This document shows positions 17,884 through 28,100 of a stretch of 64,000 nucleotides of DNA, piece after piece. The DNA is taken from NCBI GenBank assembly GCA_002309955.1, contig DBXQ01000102.1, positions 26,575 to 90,574 of the forward strand. Direction: 5' to 3'. The notes beneath the pieces were generated by a model. It had not been told where the DNA came from and searched no databases. It saw nothing but the letters and a program-made list of their open reading frames with translations. The translations under genes were made by a program, and so were the position numbers. The first letter of the stretch is position 1, and every line of letters starts with the position of its first letter. This DNA is from Bacteroidales bacterium UBA1208 (lineage in GTDB: Bacteria > Bacteroidota > Bacteroidia > Bacteroidales > P3).

Positions 17884-18438
17884 ATGTCTCTTACACAACA
17901 ACCCCAATGGGTGGCCGCCTACACCTCTCCGCGTGCCGAAAAGACCGTCACCCAACGCATTGCCGCCGAACTGCAGTTAGAGATCTATCTCCCCTTGCAC
18001 CGTGTTCTGCGCAAGTGGTCTGACCGTGTCAAGAGTGTTGAGATTCCCCTCATTCCCTCCTATACTTTCATTAAGATGCGTGAGTGCGACCTTTGGCAAG
18101 TACGCGAAATCAAGGGAGTATGTGGATTTGTCTCTTTCCCATCCACGGGGATTGCAGTCATTTCAGAGACAGACATGCAGAGCCTGCGCCGTTTTGCCGA
18201 ATCGAAAGCCGAGGTCTATATAAACAACATAGACCAATTGCGGGTAGGTGCTCATGTCAAGGTGGTTGATGGCGAATTCGTCGGCATGGAAGGTGTCATC
18301 GTAGGCGACAACCATAATGGCAACTTTGCTGTTGAGATTTCGGGTCTCAATCTCTATCTCTCGGTTGCCATTCAGCAGGAGCTGCTACAGCCCATTGCTC
18401 CACCCAAACCCAAGCCTGTGGGTTTGTTATATAAGTAA
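17884..18438 (+). CDS. NusG paralog, UpxY-like transcription antiterminator
   Basis: A 184-residue NusG-like protein. The NGN domain begins QWVAAYTSPRAEKTV and includes the conserved IPLIPSYTFIK. The KOW region is LRVGAHVKVVDGEFVGMEGVIV. The size and start match UpxY/LoaP-type specialised paralogs, which let RNA polymerase read through long polysaccharide operons in Bacteroides. Here it is not followed by a capsule locus; its end overlaps the convergent nitroreductase gene by 12 bp. The hydrogenase terminator lies immediately before its ATG. The target operon is unknown. Confidence 0.85.
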   Translation: MSLTQQPQWVAAYTSPRAEKTVTQRIAAELQLEIYLPLHRVLRKWSDRVKSVEIPLIPSYTFIKMRECDLWQVREIKGVCGFVSFPSTGIAVISETDMQSLRRFAESKAEVYINNIDQLRVGAHVKVVDGEFVGMEGVIVGDNHNGNFAVEISGLNLYLSVAIQQELLQPIAPPKPKPVGLLYK

Positions 18439-19062
18439 ATCCTTCATTCCTATTTTAGGTACATAGTGCACGCCTTCTTCGCGGTAGTAGGCGTGGCTTT
18501 CTTCGGGAGCAATTGGCTTTAGTTCAATCTTTTCTATGCCTTTTCCTATGGCTATAATCAGCAGGGGGGTCAACGGCAGTTCCAATTCTGTAGCTATCTG
18601 GGTCGGATTAAATGCCCCTATTGTCAGTCCGTTCAATCCCATTTCCACAGCTTTCAGCAACATGCTCTGAATAGCAATACCTAAGTCTATATCAATCATC
18701 TTGTTCTCCTCCTGTGTGGAGCATACAATGATGAATGCCTCAGGTTCCGTACCAGGAAACGGCAGGTGTAACTCAGGCAGAGCGGCACCCATCTTTATGT
18801 TACGCAGTACCTTCTCGGCTCCCGTGTCTTTGGTTACTAATCTGAAACGAAGTACCTGTTGGTTGCGGGCTGAAGGCACTTTGTTGCAAACCCCCACAAT
18901 GCGTTCCAGTTCTTCGCGTTTCACCACATAATCCTTGTTGTAGCCGCGGTAGCTCCGATTGCGAAGCAGTAATTCGTCAAGGGTATGTCCCACCCGTTTT
19001 ACTTTGGTGCGTCCGGCACCGAATACCTCTTCATATCGTTTTTCTAAGTAGTTGTCTGCCAT
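18427..19062 (-). CDS. Nitroreductase-family flavoprotein
   Basis: A protein of about 211 residues. I start it at ATG 19062 (MADNYLEKRYEEVFG) because the longer frame adds an unlikely hydrophobic extension. Family features are LLLRNRSYRGYNKDYVV (the Arg-Ser-x-Arg phosphate-binding motif), CNKVPSARNQQ, and DIDLGIAIQSMLLKAVEMGLNGLTIG. It is likely an FMN enzyme reducing nitro groups or quinones with NAD(P)H; the physiological substrate is unknown. It converges on the NusG-like gene with a 12-bp overlap. Confidence 0.85.
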   Translation of the reverse strand: MADNYLEKRYEEVFGAGRTKVKRVGHTLDELLLRNRSYRGYNKDYVVKREELERIVGVCNKVPSARNQQVLRFRLVTKDTGAEKVLRNIKMGAALPELHLPFPGTEPEAFIIVCSTQEENKMIDIDLGIAIQSMLLKAVEMGLNGLTIGAFNPTQIATELELPLTPLLIIAIGKGIEKIELKPIAPEESHAYYREEGVHYVPKIGMKDLLI

Positions 19063-19184
19063 ATTGTGTTTATTATTAATGTGTTGCCATTGGAGTGGCA
19101 GCGGTTTGAAAATACAAATATAAACAAAATTCCCGAAATAAACACACTCTTTCAAGAACTTGTCATTAGCTGGCACGATACATT

Positions 19185-19745
19185 AACCCAAATCAGTCAT
19201 CAGGCTAAGAATGCCTTCGGTGGAGGCCAAAGCAGAGATTTGTGAAACGGAAAGGATAATAATAACCGTTTTATTCAGTTTTTCGTCTTGATGACTGGCA
19301 GGGGTTCTGCCCCTTTTCCTTCGCTCCTCGTTCCTCAGTTCTCCCATCGTTCTCCCATCGTTCTCCCATTTCAGAAGGAGAACTGAGGAAGAACGGAGGT
19401 CGAAGGGTGGGTGAAGGAGTGAACCAAAGACAGTGCGAAAGGAAATTAGGCGCAGGTTGGGGAGGATTCGCGGAAAGTGGCATAGGTTGAAAAGGAATGA
19501 CGGAAATGATGGCACCGCTTTGGGTGTGCCTTGACAATGGAAAGCCGGAGTATCTAAAGGGGACTTCGATGAATCGCCTTGAAAGAGCATAACAAATATA
19601 GCCCAATGGCATTGCCTTGGGTATATAATCACGCACTATAAAGGCAAAAGCAGATAGAACCCACCTAAAAACAATTCGGTGTATACAAGTCGATGTGATA
19701 TGTGTCGGAGCAATATCTATATAATGCCTCATGACCGATTGGGAA
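19185..19745. repeat. MITE-like element with imperfect terminal inverted repeats (longest copy)
   Basis: The left end, AACCCAAATCAGTCATCAGG (19185-19204), is matched by the inverted right end at 19727-19745, which reads TCCCAATCGGTCATGAGG on the other strand. Inside are a 12-bp inverted repeat (CCTCAGTTCTCC at 19333, GGAGAACTGAGG at 19377) and between its arms tandem TTCTCCCATCG units. No open frame of note is present. It shares long similarity with the copy at 44078 and shorter stretches with 3205 and 55698. It fills the gap between the nitroreductase gene and rluD. Confidence 0.65.
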
Positions 19746-19830
19746 TCAATGGTCAAACGCCGAAGAACAGGTGATGGAAGATGGGTCAGGCGATGGGGGG
19801 AGGGAAATGTGCGACGGGTTGTTAATACAT

Positions 19831-20907
19831 CTACTGGAGGGTAGCGGAGTTGGTTGCATAGTTGCGCCAACGTTCCAAGGCCGAGGCCATATCGTCGGGT
19901 AGAGGACTTTCGAAATGCAGATGTTGGCCGGAGGTGGGATGATCAAACCCCAGTATTTGGGCGTGGAGGGCTTGGCGTGGCAGTGTCCTGAAAGTGTTCT
20001 CTACAAACTGTTTGTAGCGTGTAAAGGTGGTGCCTTTCAGTATGCGGTCACCACCGTAGGCGGCATCGTTGAAGAGGGGATGTCCTATGTGGCGCATATG
20101 GGCGCGGATTTGATGTGTACGACCGGTTTCGAGGATGCATTCCACCAAGGTGACATAGCCGAAGCGTTCTATCACCCGCCAGTGTGTCACGGCGTGTTTG
20201 CCCCGTTCGGGGTCGTCGGTCACGTGCATTACGCGGCGATCCTGCGGTGAGCGTTCCAGATTGCCGTCAATGGTGCCCTCATTTTGGTCAAAATTGCCCC
20301 ATACCAGTGCATTGTATTTCCTTTCGATGGTGTGGTTGAAGAATTGTTTTGCCAACACTGCCTGAGCATCCTCGTTTTTGGCAATGAGTAGAAGCCCCGA
20401 TGTGTCTTTGTCGATGCGGTGTACCAAGTAGGGCTGTACGGGTTGTCCGTTGGAGAGGGTCTTGCCTTGATAGTAGTATAAAAGTCCGTTGAGCAGTGTG
20501 CCGTTGATGTTGCCGTGGCCGGGGTGTACCACAAGTCCGGCTTGTTTGTCGATTACCAACACATCGTCGTCTTCGTAAACGGCTTTGAAGGGCACTGGCT
20601 CGGGGATTAGTTCGATTTCGTGCGGGGGTTGCGGCAGCAGTACGCTGATGATGTCGCAGGGCTTTATTTTGTAGTTTGATTTGGCAGCCTTGTTGTTCAC
20701 CAATACGCAGCCGGCATGTGCAGCGGCCTGGATTTTGGTGCGCGAAATACCTTCAAGCCGCATTTGCAGGTATTTGTCCAGGCGCATCATTTCCTGGCCT
20801 TTGTCTACTTGTATGCGGTGGTGTTCAAACAATTCGGGTTCGCCCAGTTCAATGTCCTCTTGCTGTATGGGGTTGGACAGGGGGGTGTCTGAGGAGGGTG
20901 TTGACAT
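19831..20907 (-). CDS. rluD: 23S rRNA pseudouridine synthase, RluD family
   Basis: A protein of 358 residues. An N-terminal S4-like RNA-binding domain (MMRLDKYLQMRLEGISRTKIQ) is followed by the catalytic domain. The active-site motif is YLVHRIDKDTSGLLLIA, with the catalytic Asp in HRIDKDTSG; ETGRTHQIRAHMRHIGHPLFND is the second family signature. It modifies uridines of 23S rRNA (helix 69 in RluD proper). It lies downstream of the PASTA and T9SS genes on the same strand. RluD rather than a sister RluA/C member is likely from the S4 domain. Confidence 0.88.
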   Translation of the reverse strand: MSTPSSDTPLSNPIQQEDIELGEPELFEHHRIQVDKGQEMMRLDKYLQMRLEGISRTKIQAAAHAGCVLVNNKAAKSNYKIKPCDIISVLLPQPPHEIELIPEPVPFKAVYEDDDVLVIDKQAGLVVHPGHGNINGTLLNGLLYYYQGKTLSNGQPVQPYLVHRIDKDTSGLLLIAKNEDAQAVLAKQFFNHTIERKYNALVWGNFDQNEGTIDGNLERSPQDRRVMHVTDDPERGKHAVTHWRVIERFGYVTLVECILETGRTHQIRAHMRHIGHPLFNDAAYGGDRILKGTTFTRYKQFVENTFRTLPRQALHAQILGFDHPTSGQHLHFESPLPDDMASALERWRNYATNSATLQ

Positions 20908-20953
20908 GACGGTGGTATAGAGGGGGTTTAAAGGGTTTCGGATGGGTTTTTGT

Positions 20954-22822
20954 TTAGGGTTCGATGATGATTTTTTGTGCCGGGTCTGTGCCTATGCGTA
21001 CCAGATAGAGGCCGGAGGGAAGGGGTTGGGTGATGGTTTGGGATGGCCCGTCGGGGGGTCGTGACAGGTATATCGGCTGCCCTTTGATGTTGTAGATGGT
21101 GATGGGTGCGGACTGATGGGTTTCTACGACAATGCGGTTGTCCTGCACATGTATGCGGTTGTTTGTTTGTTCCGGTTGTATGGTGGCAAGGGTGGCGCTG
21201 TGGCCGAATGCGGGACGCAGCATCAGGGAGCCTCGCAGTATGGTGTTCTGCCATTCGGTGCCGGTGAGGTAGAAGATGTGTGCAGAGGCGTCGTTGTTGC
21301 GGTCGAACCCCAGATTGATGTAGTCGGCCGATGTCTGCTGCAGCCCTACATAGATGGTGCCGGAGCAGATCAGGGGCTCTTCGAGCAGGTATCGGACATA
21401 GCGGTTGAAGCCTTCGAAGAGTGGGCTGCGGCGGTCGCAGTCTCGGTAGATGATGTTGCCGGGGTGGCCGTTGTTGTCGTCCCACACGGTGATATAGAAA
21501 CGGATGTTGTTGTTTCCGTTGGCATAGGCGCGGTTGAAATAGAGGTGCAGGGCGGTGAGGGTGTCTTCTGTGTTAAGGGTGAAGCGGCATGCCAGTCGGA
21601 CATCGGGCGAGGTGGAGTTAAGTCCGTAGCCGTTTTCGGGAGTGCCGTCGTCGTAGGCGTAGTAGTTGTCGAATATTTGTGTAAAGACGATAGTGTCGTT
21701 TTGAGGGTGGTTGTCTCCGCTAACGCCTTCGCGCAATCCATGGACTACGGTGTAGGAGGTGGGTCGGTGGTCGGTGGCTACGGGCAGGGTGAGGTCGAGT
21801 GGCGGCATGGCATGGGCTGCTGCGGTTTGATAGGAGTGGTTGCGCCAGTAAACGGGAGTGTTTTCCAGTCCTCCGTTATAGGTGGTGAGTGTTTGACCAT
21901 TGTTGTCGTAGACGGTGTAGCTGTAGGTGGTGGCCAACTCTTCGGTGAAACGGTTGGTGATGGTGAGTGGCAGGGAGTCGCGCATGTCGGAGAGGGTGAA
22001 CTGTCTTGCGGGCATGGCTTGGTAGTGCCGTAGCAGTGAGGGGGCGGGGTTGACAAAGGCCACGTCGCGCGAGGCGGTGTCGGCTTTGTGTCGGCCGACG
22101 TTAAGACTTATATAGTCGATATTCCATTGGTCGGCATTGCTCAGCAGGCCGGGTTTATTGTTGTTGTCCAAGCTGCAAAGATTGTAGAAGCGGAATTGAA
22201 AGCCGGCTCTGAGGTATCGGGTGTCGCGGATGGGGATGTCGTGGAATTGCCAATAGGAGCCGGTGTGGGCAAATAGGGTATCGGCAGGATAGCCCCGGGT
22301 AGACCATACTCGTTCCCAGCAGCTGTCGGTGGGATTGAAGAATTCGAGTATGAGTGAGTCCTGTTTTTCGGGTGTGTCGCCTATGCGTTCCCACATGTTG
22401 CCGTATCCTCCTCCGGGAAGGTAGAAGAAACTCAGGTAGATGGAGTCGCTTGGGGAGATGGGACGCGAATAGGGGTGGAAGAGAGAGTCAAGCCTGATAG
22501 GACGCGACAATAAGGTGTCGCCGGTGAAGAGTTGTCCAGTTGCGGTGGGATATAGGTCTCCCTCTTCGTCGAAAGCGTCGAGGGTAGCCATGCCGATGGT
22601 GGGAGGGAGGGGTGCGTAGCCTTGGTTGACAAATGTGCCGCCCAGATACCATAGCGAGCGGGACATGGCAGGTGAGGAGAAGTCGTCGAAGAATGGCAGT
22701 TCTACAAGGGTGTCGTTTTTGGGTTGGGGTGTGTGCTGCCGACACAAGGGGAGTAGCACTTCTTGTGCGGCAAGGGTGTTGCCGAGCAAGAAAAGCAGCA
22801 GTATGGCGACGATGCGTTGCAT
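20954..22822 (-). CDS. Secreted protein with T9SS type A sorting domain
   Basis: A protein of about 622 residues. Start ATG 22822 gives the signal peptide MQRIVAILLLFLLGNTLAAQ. The central region is beta-rich with no motif I recognise. Segments such as LPFFDDFSSPAMSRSLWYLG and FQFRFYNLCSLDNN recall jelly-roll 'choice-of-anchor' domains. The C-terminal 75 residues (ITIYNIKGQPIYLS ... LPSGLYLVRIG) are a T9SS sorting domain, so the protein is exported and probably anchored at the cell surface. Its ATG lies 1 bp after the stop of the PASTA gene, so translation is probably coupled. Confidence 0.82.
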   Translation of the reverse strand: MQRIVAILLLFLLGNTLAAQEVLLPLCRQHTPQPKNDTLVELPFFDDFSSPAMSRSLWYLGGTFVNQGYAPLPPTIGMATLDAFDEEGDLYPTATGQLFTGDTLLSRPIRLDSLFHPYSRPISPSDSIYLSFFYLPGGGYGNMWERIGDTPEKQDSLILEFFNPTDSCWERVWSTRGYPADTLFAHTGSYWQFHDIPIRDTRYLRAGFQFRFYNLCSLDNNNKPGLLSNADQWNIDYISLNVGRHKADTASRDVAFVNPAPSLLRHYQAMPARQFTLSDMRDSLPLTITNRFTEELATTYSYTVYDNNGQTLTTYNGGLENTPVYWRNHSYQTAAAHAMPPLDLTLPVATDHRPTSYTVVHGLREGVSGDNHPQNDTIVFTQIFDNYYAYDDGTPENGYGLNSTSPDVRLACRFTLNTEDTLTALHLYFNRAYANGNNNIRFYITVWDDNNGHPGNIIYRDCDRRSPLFEGFNRYVRYLLEEPLICSGTIYVGLQQTSADYINLGFDRNNDASAHIFYLTGTEWQNTILRGSLMLRPAFGHSATLATIQPEQTNNRIHVQDNRIVVETHQSAPITIYNIKGQPIYLSRPPDGPSQTITQPLPSGLYLVRIGTDPAQKIIIEP

Positions 22823-22823
22823 G

Positions 22824-23711
22824 TTACCAGTCCCAGCCTTCGTCAAAGTCCATGTCTTCTTCGGTGGTGTAATAGTCGTCGTATTCGTCATAGGGGGTGG
22901 TGAAGATTTGTGTGGAGTCGACCTTGAAGTTGGAGATGATACGTTCTATATCGGCTTCGGTGGCGTCGCAGTACCACACTTCGACTGCGGTGCCCAGAGG
23001 GTAGCGCGTAACACCGGTGTAGTCTGGATAGAGTTTATAGCATACGGCACTGTTGCGGTCGGTGACTTCATCCCAGTGTTCTATGCCTACATTGAGCGAG
23101 GCGGAAAGAATTCCGCGGCGTGTTTTGGCGGGAGCCTGTCCGATGACGAAGGGGACGCGGGTTCCCACGGGTTTTTCGCCAATGCCTACAGTGAGGTCGA
23201 CGGCTGCTCCTTGATCCATTTTTTCACCTGCGTATACCATTTTGCCTTTGCAGGTGGCTTCGAGAATCATGTTTCGGTATGGACTGTCAACAAACTTAAG
23301 CTTTCCACAGCGCAGGCCAGATGCTTCGAGTGCGGAAACAGCACTGCGCACAGTCATGCTGGACAGCTCGGGTAGCACTACGTCTGCAGGAGTATATGTG
23401 CTGACGGTGACGTAGACTTTGCGATGGGTTTTGACCATGGTGCCGGGTTTGGGGTCTTGTTGCAGCACTATGCCGCCTTCTTTCTCGGCATCATAGACAG
23501 AGTCGATGATTACATAGGTGAAGCTTAAGGGGTTGTCCTTTTTGAGCTGGGAAAGGGATATGCCATAGTAGTCGGGCAGCTCGTATTCTTTTCCCTGACG
23601 GGCAATGGCTTTGATAAGCAGGAATGCCAGTACCACAATAATGACTGACACAGCAAGCATATATAGCAAATGCTTGATGAGGGGGTGCCGTTTGAAGAAG
23701 TTATTGCTCAT
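22824..23711 (-). CDS. PASTA-domain membrane protein
   Basis: A protein of 295 residues. One N-terminal membrane helix (LLYMLAVSVIIVVLAFLLIK) is followed by two to three periplasmic PASTA domains (ELPDYYGISLSQLKK, VVLPELSSMTVRSAVSALEASGL, VPFVIGQAPAKTRRGILSASL). The C-terminal tail is acidic (DEYDDYYTTEEDMDFDEG). There is no kinase domain, unlike the PASTA kinases of Gram-positives. It probably binds peptidoglycan or precursors. In Bacteroidetes such genes often sit with rluD, as here. The function is inferred. Confidence 0.85.
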   Translation of the reverse strand: MSNNFFKRHPLIKHLLYMLAVSVIIVVLAFLLIKAIARQGKEYELPDYYGISLSQLKKDNPLSFTYVIIDSVYDAEKEGGIVLQQDPKPGTMVKTHRKVYVTVSTYTPADVVLPELSSMTVRSAVSALEASGLRCGKLKFVDSPYRNMILEATCKGKMVYAGEKMDQGAAVDLTVGIGEKPVGTRVPFVIGQAPAKTRRGILSASLNVGIEHWDEVTDRNSAVCYKLYPDYTGVTRYPLGTAVEVWYCDATEADIERIISNFKVDSTQIFTTPYDEYDDYYTTEEDMDFDEGWDW

Positions 23712-23780
23712 AATTGTATGTAATAACGCTGGACGTGGTGTTTTATTGTTCGGTGCAGGCAGAGTTTTTGCCAGTGGCGG

Positions 23781-25115
23781 TCAAGACACAATCTCGCCTT
23801 TGAGGGTGGCAGCGGTGCAGTCGGTGACTTTTACGTTGATGTATTGTCCGGGTTGTGCATTGCGACGGTCGAAAACGATGACTTTGTTTTGGCTATTGCG
23901 GCCAAAGAGTTGTTCTTTGCTGCGGTGCGACACGCCCTCTACCAATACTTCAAAGGTCTTGCCTATTTCTTTGCGGTTGTTTTCGAGTGCAATCTGTCCT
24001 TGCAAGGCGATGATTTCTTCGAGACGCCGGGTTTTCTCGGCTTCGGGGATATCGTCTTGCAGGTGTTTGGCGGCGTAGGTGTCGGGACGCATGGAGAATT
24101 TGAACATGTAGGCGTAGTCGTAGCGCACTTTGCGGAACATGTCGAGGGTCATTTGGTGTTCCTCCTCGGTTTCGGTGCAGAATCCGGCGATGACATCGGT
24201 TGTGATGGAGCAGTCGGGCATGTAGCGGCGGATGGCTTCGATGCGGTTCAGGTACCATGCAGAGTCGTAGTGGCGGTTCATGAGTTTCAGCATACGGTCG
24301 CTGCCGCTCTGTACGGGCAGGTGGATACATTTGCATATGTTGCTATGCGAGGCCATTACTTCAAGGAGTTTGTCGCTGAGGTCTTTTGGGTGCGAGGTGG
24401 CGAAACGGACACGGAGCAGAGGGCTTATTTCGGCTACGCGATGCATCAGTTCAGGAAAATCAACGGAGGTGGAGCTGTCGGCTGGGTTGTGGAAACGGTA
24501 GGAGTTGACATTTTGTCCCAGTAGGGTTACTTCTTTATAGCCTTGTTCGAAAAGTGAGCGAGCTTCGGCGATGATGGTTTCGGGGTCGCGGCTGCGTTCG
24601 CGCCCACGGGTGTATGGCACTACGCAGTAGGCACAATAGTTCTGGCATCCTCGCATGATGGAAATATAGGCCGATATGCCATTTGAGCCCAGACGTACGG
24701 GTTCGATGTCGGCATAGGTCTCGGTAGTGCTGAGTTCGGTTTCGGCTGCTTTGACTCCTCCTTGGCGTACTTGTTTAAGAAGGCTGGGAAGTTGACGGTA
24801 GGCGTCGGGACCTACTACGAAACTGACGTTCTCCTCTTCTACCATCAATTGGCTTTGCAAACGTTCGGCCATGCAGCCCAGTATGCCTATGCGCAGTTGT
24901 TTGTGGCGCAGTTGCAGGGCTCGCAATTCGTGTAGGCGTTTTCGGATGCGTTGCTCGGCGTTGTCGCGGATGGCGCAGGTATTGATGAGTATGTAGTCGG
25001 CTTGTTCAATGTCGTTCACAACAATGTGCCCCTCTTTTTGGAGCAAGGAGGCAACAATTTCACTGTCGGCAAAGTTCATTTGGCAGCCGTAGGTTTCGAT
25101 GTAGATGTTGGACAT
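23781..25115 (-). CDS. miaB: tRNA-2-methylthio-N6-dimethylallyladenosine synthase
   Basis: A 444-residue radical SAM methylthiotransferase. The N-terminal UPF0004 domain has cysteines in YIETYGCQMNFADSE, LINTCAIRDNAEQR and GILGCMAERLQ. The radical SAM cluster motif is GCQNYCAYCVVPYTRGRERS. A TRAM domain at the C-terminus (EVLVEGVSHRSKEQLFGR) binds tRNA. It adds the ms2 group at A37 of tRNAs reading UNN codons. The length and all motifs are normal. Confidence 0.95.
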   Translation of the reverse strand: MSNIYIETYGCQMNFADSEIVASLLQKEGHIVVNDIEQADYILINTCAIRDNAEQRIRKRLHELRALQLRHKQLRIGILGCMAERLQSQLMVEEENVSFVVGPDAYRQLPSLLKQVRQGGVKAAETELSTTETYADIEPVRLGSNGISAYISIMRGCQNYCAYCVVPYTRGRERSRDPETIIAEARSLFEQGYKEVTLLGQNVNSYRFHNPADSSTSVDFPELMHRVAEISPLLRVRFATSHPKDLSDKLLEVMASHSNICKCIHLPVQSGSDRMLKLMNRHYDSAWYLNRIEAIRRYMPDCSITTDVIAGFCTETEEEHQMTLDMFRKVRYDYAYMFKFSMRPDTYAAKHLQDDIPEAEKTRRLEEIIALQGQIALENNRKEIGKTFEVLVEGVSHRSKEQLFGRNSQNKVIVFDRRNAQPGQYINVKVTDCTAATLKGEIVS

Positions 25116-25182
25116 GTATGTTTAGGATAATGATAAAGTGTTAATTTTCTGCGCATGTGGTTGGAGGGACATGCTATTGCTG

Positions 25183-28100
25183 TTAGGGGATGATGACTTT
25201 GGTGGCGGGCAATGTGCCAATGCGTACAATATAGAGTCCTGGCCGCAGGGGTTGGGTTTCGGTACGGAGGGTTTCCGTGCTTTGTAGGCTGCCGCGTTGC
25301 AGTAAGAGCTGTCCCATGATGTTGTATATGGTCACAGGCAGATTTGCTGGAGATTCGGTGACGATGCATTGGCCCAGCGTATAGACTTTGGTGAAGAAGG
25401 CAGGGATGGGATTGTCAATGTTTTCGGGACGACCTTGGGCAAAGGTTGCAGTGATGGTGGCATTGCCAGTGATGGTGATGGAGTGGGGGTTGTCAGTGGC
25501 TCCGTCGGACCATTGCACAAAGTGGTAGCCTTCGTTTGGGAGGGCTCCCAGTTGAACCACGGTGCCTTTTGGAAAGATGCCGTTACCGGCGGCAGCACCC
25601 ATGGTGGGATTGGCAGAGCGAACGGCAAGTTGGTAGTAGGAGGTGGTATCGTAGTAGTATTGTTCGTGGATGACGATGTAGAAGGTGTCGTGTTCGTCAC
25701 GGGGCATCCAAAGGGTATCGCGTGTGGTGACCGTAATGGTATCAATATGGCTTACCCAAAGGGTGTCGTGCAGAGTGATGTTTACAGTTTGATGGATAGT
25801 ACGCCATACGGTGTCGCGCAACACGATGGTGTCGTGGATAAGAATTAGTGATTTAGATCGAATGTCAGAGCCTTTGGCAAAGTAGGCGTTGAAGAGGATG
25901 TCGCTGTTGACGGTGATGGTTCGGGGATTGTCGGTGTTGCCGTCCATCCAATGGCTGAAATGGTAGCCGGGATAGGCCAGTGCGGCAATCTCGAGCCGTG
26001 TCCCTTTTAGGAAGAATCCGCTGCCCGAGGTATTGCCTCGGGTTATCTCGTTGGGCAGTACGGCTACCTCATAGGTGCTGGGTTGGAAGAAGGTAGTATC
26101 GAGTACGGTCTGTTCTACAGTGTCGATGAGCGAGAAGAAAAGCGTATCGTAGACGGTGGTGTATAGGGTATCGTGATAGGAGTGGGTCAGAGTGTCGTGT
26201 ATCCAGTGGATGAGGGTGTCGTAAACGATATGGTCAAGGGTGTCGTGGACAGAAATGTAGACGGTGTCGCGTATTATAGTATCGGAACCCAGGGTATCGT
26301 ATACCGTGATATCGTCGACAAAGAGGTGGTATTTGTAGTTGGAATAATAGTTGATGGCTACATAGCGGGCTTCGGCGGGAACGGTGACCACGCTTTGCTG
26401 CCAGTCATTCGTTGAGACAGCGACATCGGCGATGGTGTTGGTGAAAGATTCGACAGCGTTGTTGGTGGTAGAGTATTGTATTTTGAAGTTTTCGGTTGAG
26501 TTGTGGGAACGACGGTACCAAAAACTCATCTGTAAGGGACGGGTATGCTGCAGGCAGGGGGATATGAGGTATTGGTTATAGTCGGAGGCAGTGTAAAAGC
26601 TGGAGAAGCGGAACTGATAGTTGCCGCTATGGGGGTATATGCTGTTTTCGGTTCCAGTGACACCCAGTTCTTGGAGATTTTCAGTGCTGATGCTTTCGGT
26701 CGTCCAACAGCCGTTGTCGCCCTCTTCAAAACCCTGTTCCAAAGGGAATGTGTGTACTGTACCGCAGGCAGGATTGCCATTGGGATTGAAAGTGAAGGTG
26801 ACACTGCTGTTATTGGTACCGGAGAGATGAATGTTGGTGATTCTGAAAGAAGAATCGGGGGTGCCGTCGCAAAGATAGGGGTAGGGGTTGGTGCCGATAT
26901 GGAAGGCATGTCGGCTGGAAATTCCCAAGGCGGCTTGCGCAATAGTGCCGTTGACAGTGTCAATGTTGCTGTTGGGACGGAAGAGCCATAGTTGATGAGG
27001 AATGGAATAAAAATTAAAGTTAGCGTTATCGGCAGTGCTTCTGTCGTTATAGCGCCATATCAGAAGTCCTTGGTTTGGAATAGATGCGTCGAAGGTGTCG
27101 GCATTGTTGCGGTATTCAAGTATGTACCACTGATGGGGTGCTGCCGCAGCGATTTTTACAGCATTGTTGGGACCTGAAGCCAGTGATTGAAGGGTGTATT
27201 CACCCGAATCCTCGATGAGGGGGATGCTGTCTATCCAATTTAGATAGTGGTATTTGAAGAACGAATTGGTTTGTTGTGGGGGAGTCTGGTTGCTGTTCAT
27301 CAAATCCCATGCACCTCCAGGCGACACATTGGTGTAGCTGTCGTAATGATAAAGGTCGGGGGCACCCAAAGTGTGTGTCATTTCGTGACACAAGGTGCTT
27401 ACGCTGAAGTAGTGCGACCCGCTTCCTGCCAACTGCAGATTATAGGTCCAGATTCGTTTGTTGCCAAGGGTTACAGTGCGGTCGTAGAGAGACCATTTAT
27501 GAGGCCAAAGTAGGTCGTTCCAAGCGGTAAACGTGCCGCTCACTATAAAACATATGTTATCCACTTTGCCATCGTTGTCCATGTCGAGATTGGGCAAGGA
27601 TGACACTGCACAGTTGGCATTGATCCAGCTGACGGCATTCTGCAAGAGGGTGAATTCGCGGTTGCGCCTTGATGTGTCGTTGGTGTAGCCTATCGGATTG
27701 GTGACAGCGTTGTATGGTTTAAAATAATTGCGTACATGCATGTCCTGATAGGAAAGCACAAAGTCGGCGCTTGGGGTCGGCAAATAATGGGTCACTACCC
27801 GCAGGTTACCGTAGCTGGTGTAGTGGAAGTAATTGAAAAGAGACTCGTTGCCAGCTGTGCTGTCGTTGAACATGGAGTCAATAGTACTGAAAGAGGAAGA
27901 CGTACAAGTGTCTTCATCGGCAAAACGGATAAAAATGACTATGTTGTTCAGTATCCCGTGGTTGGCTCCGCTGGTCTTGGGTGCAACAGACAGTGAATCC
28001 TCTGGCACTTTCCAGGCGTCGTGGCGGCTGCGCAGATAACGCTTAGTGGGCATCAGGTTGGGACGCAGTCCAGCCTTGGCGGGGTCGTCACGTCCCGGCA

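Noticed and set aside
21116..22033. Long plus-strand frames opposite the T9SS cargo gene
   Set aside because: Antisense to a gene with a signal peptide and sorting domain; no motifs.
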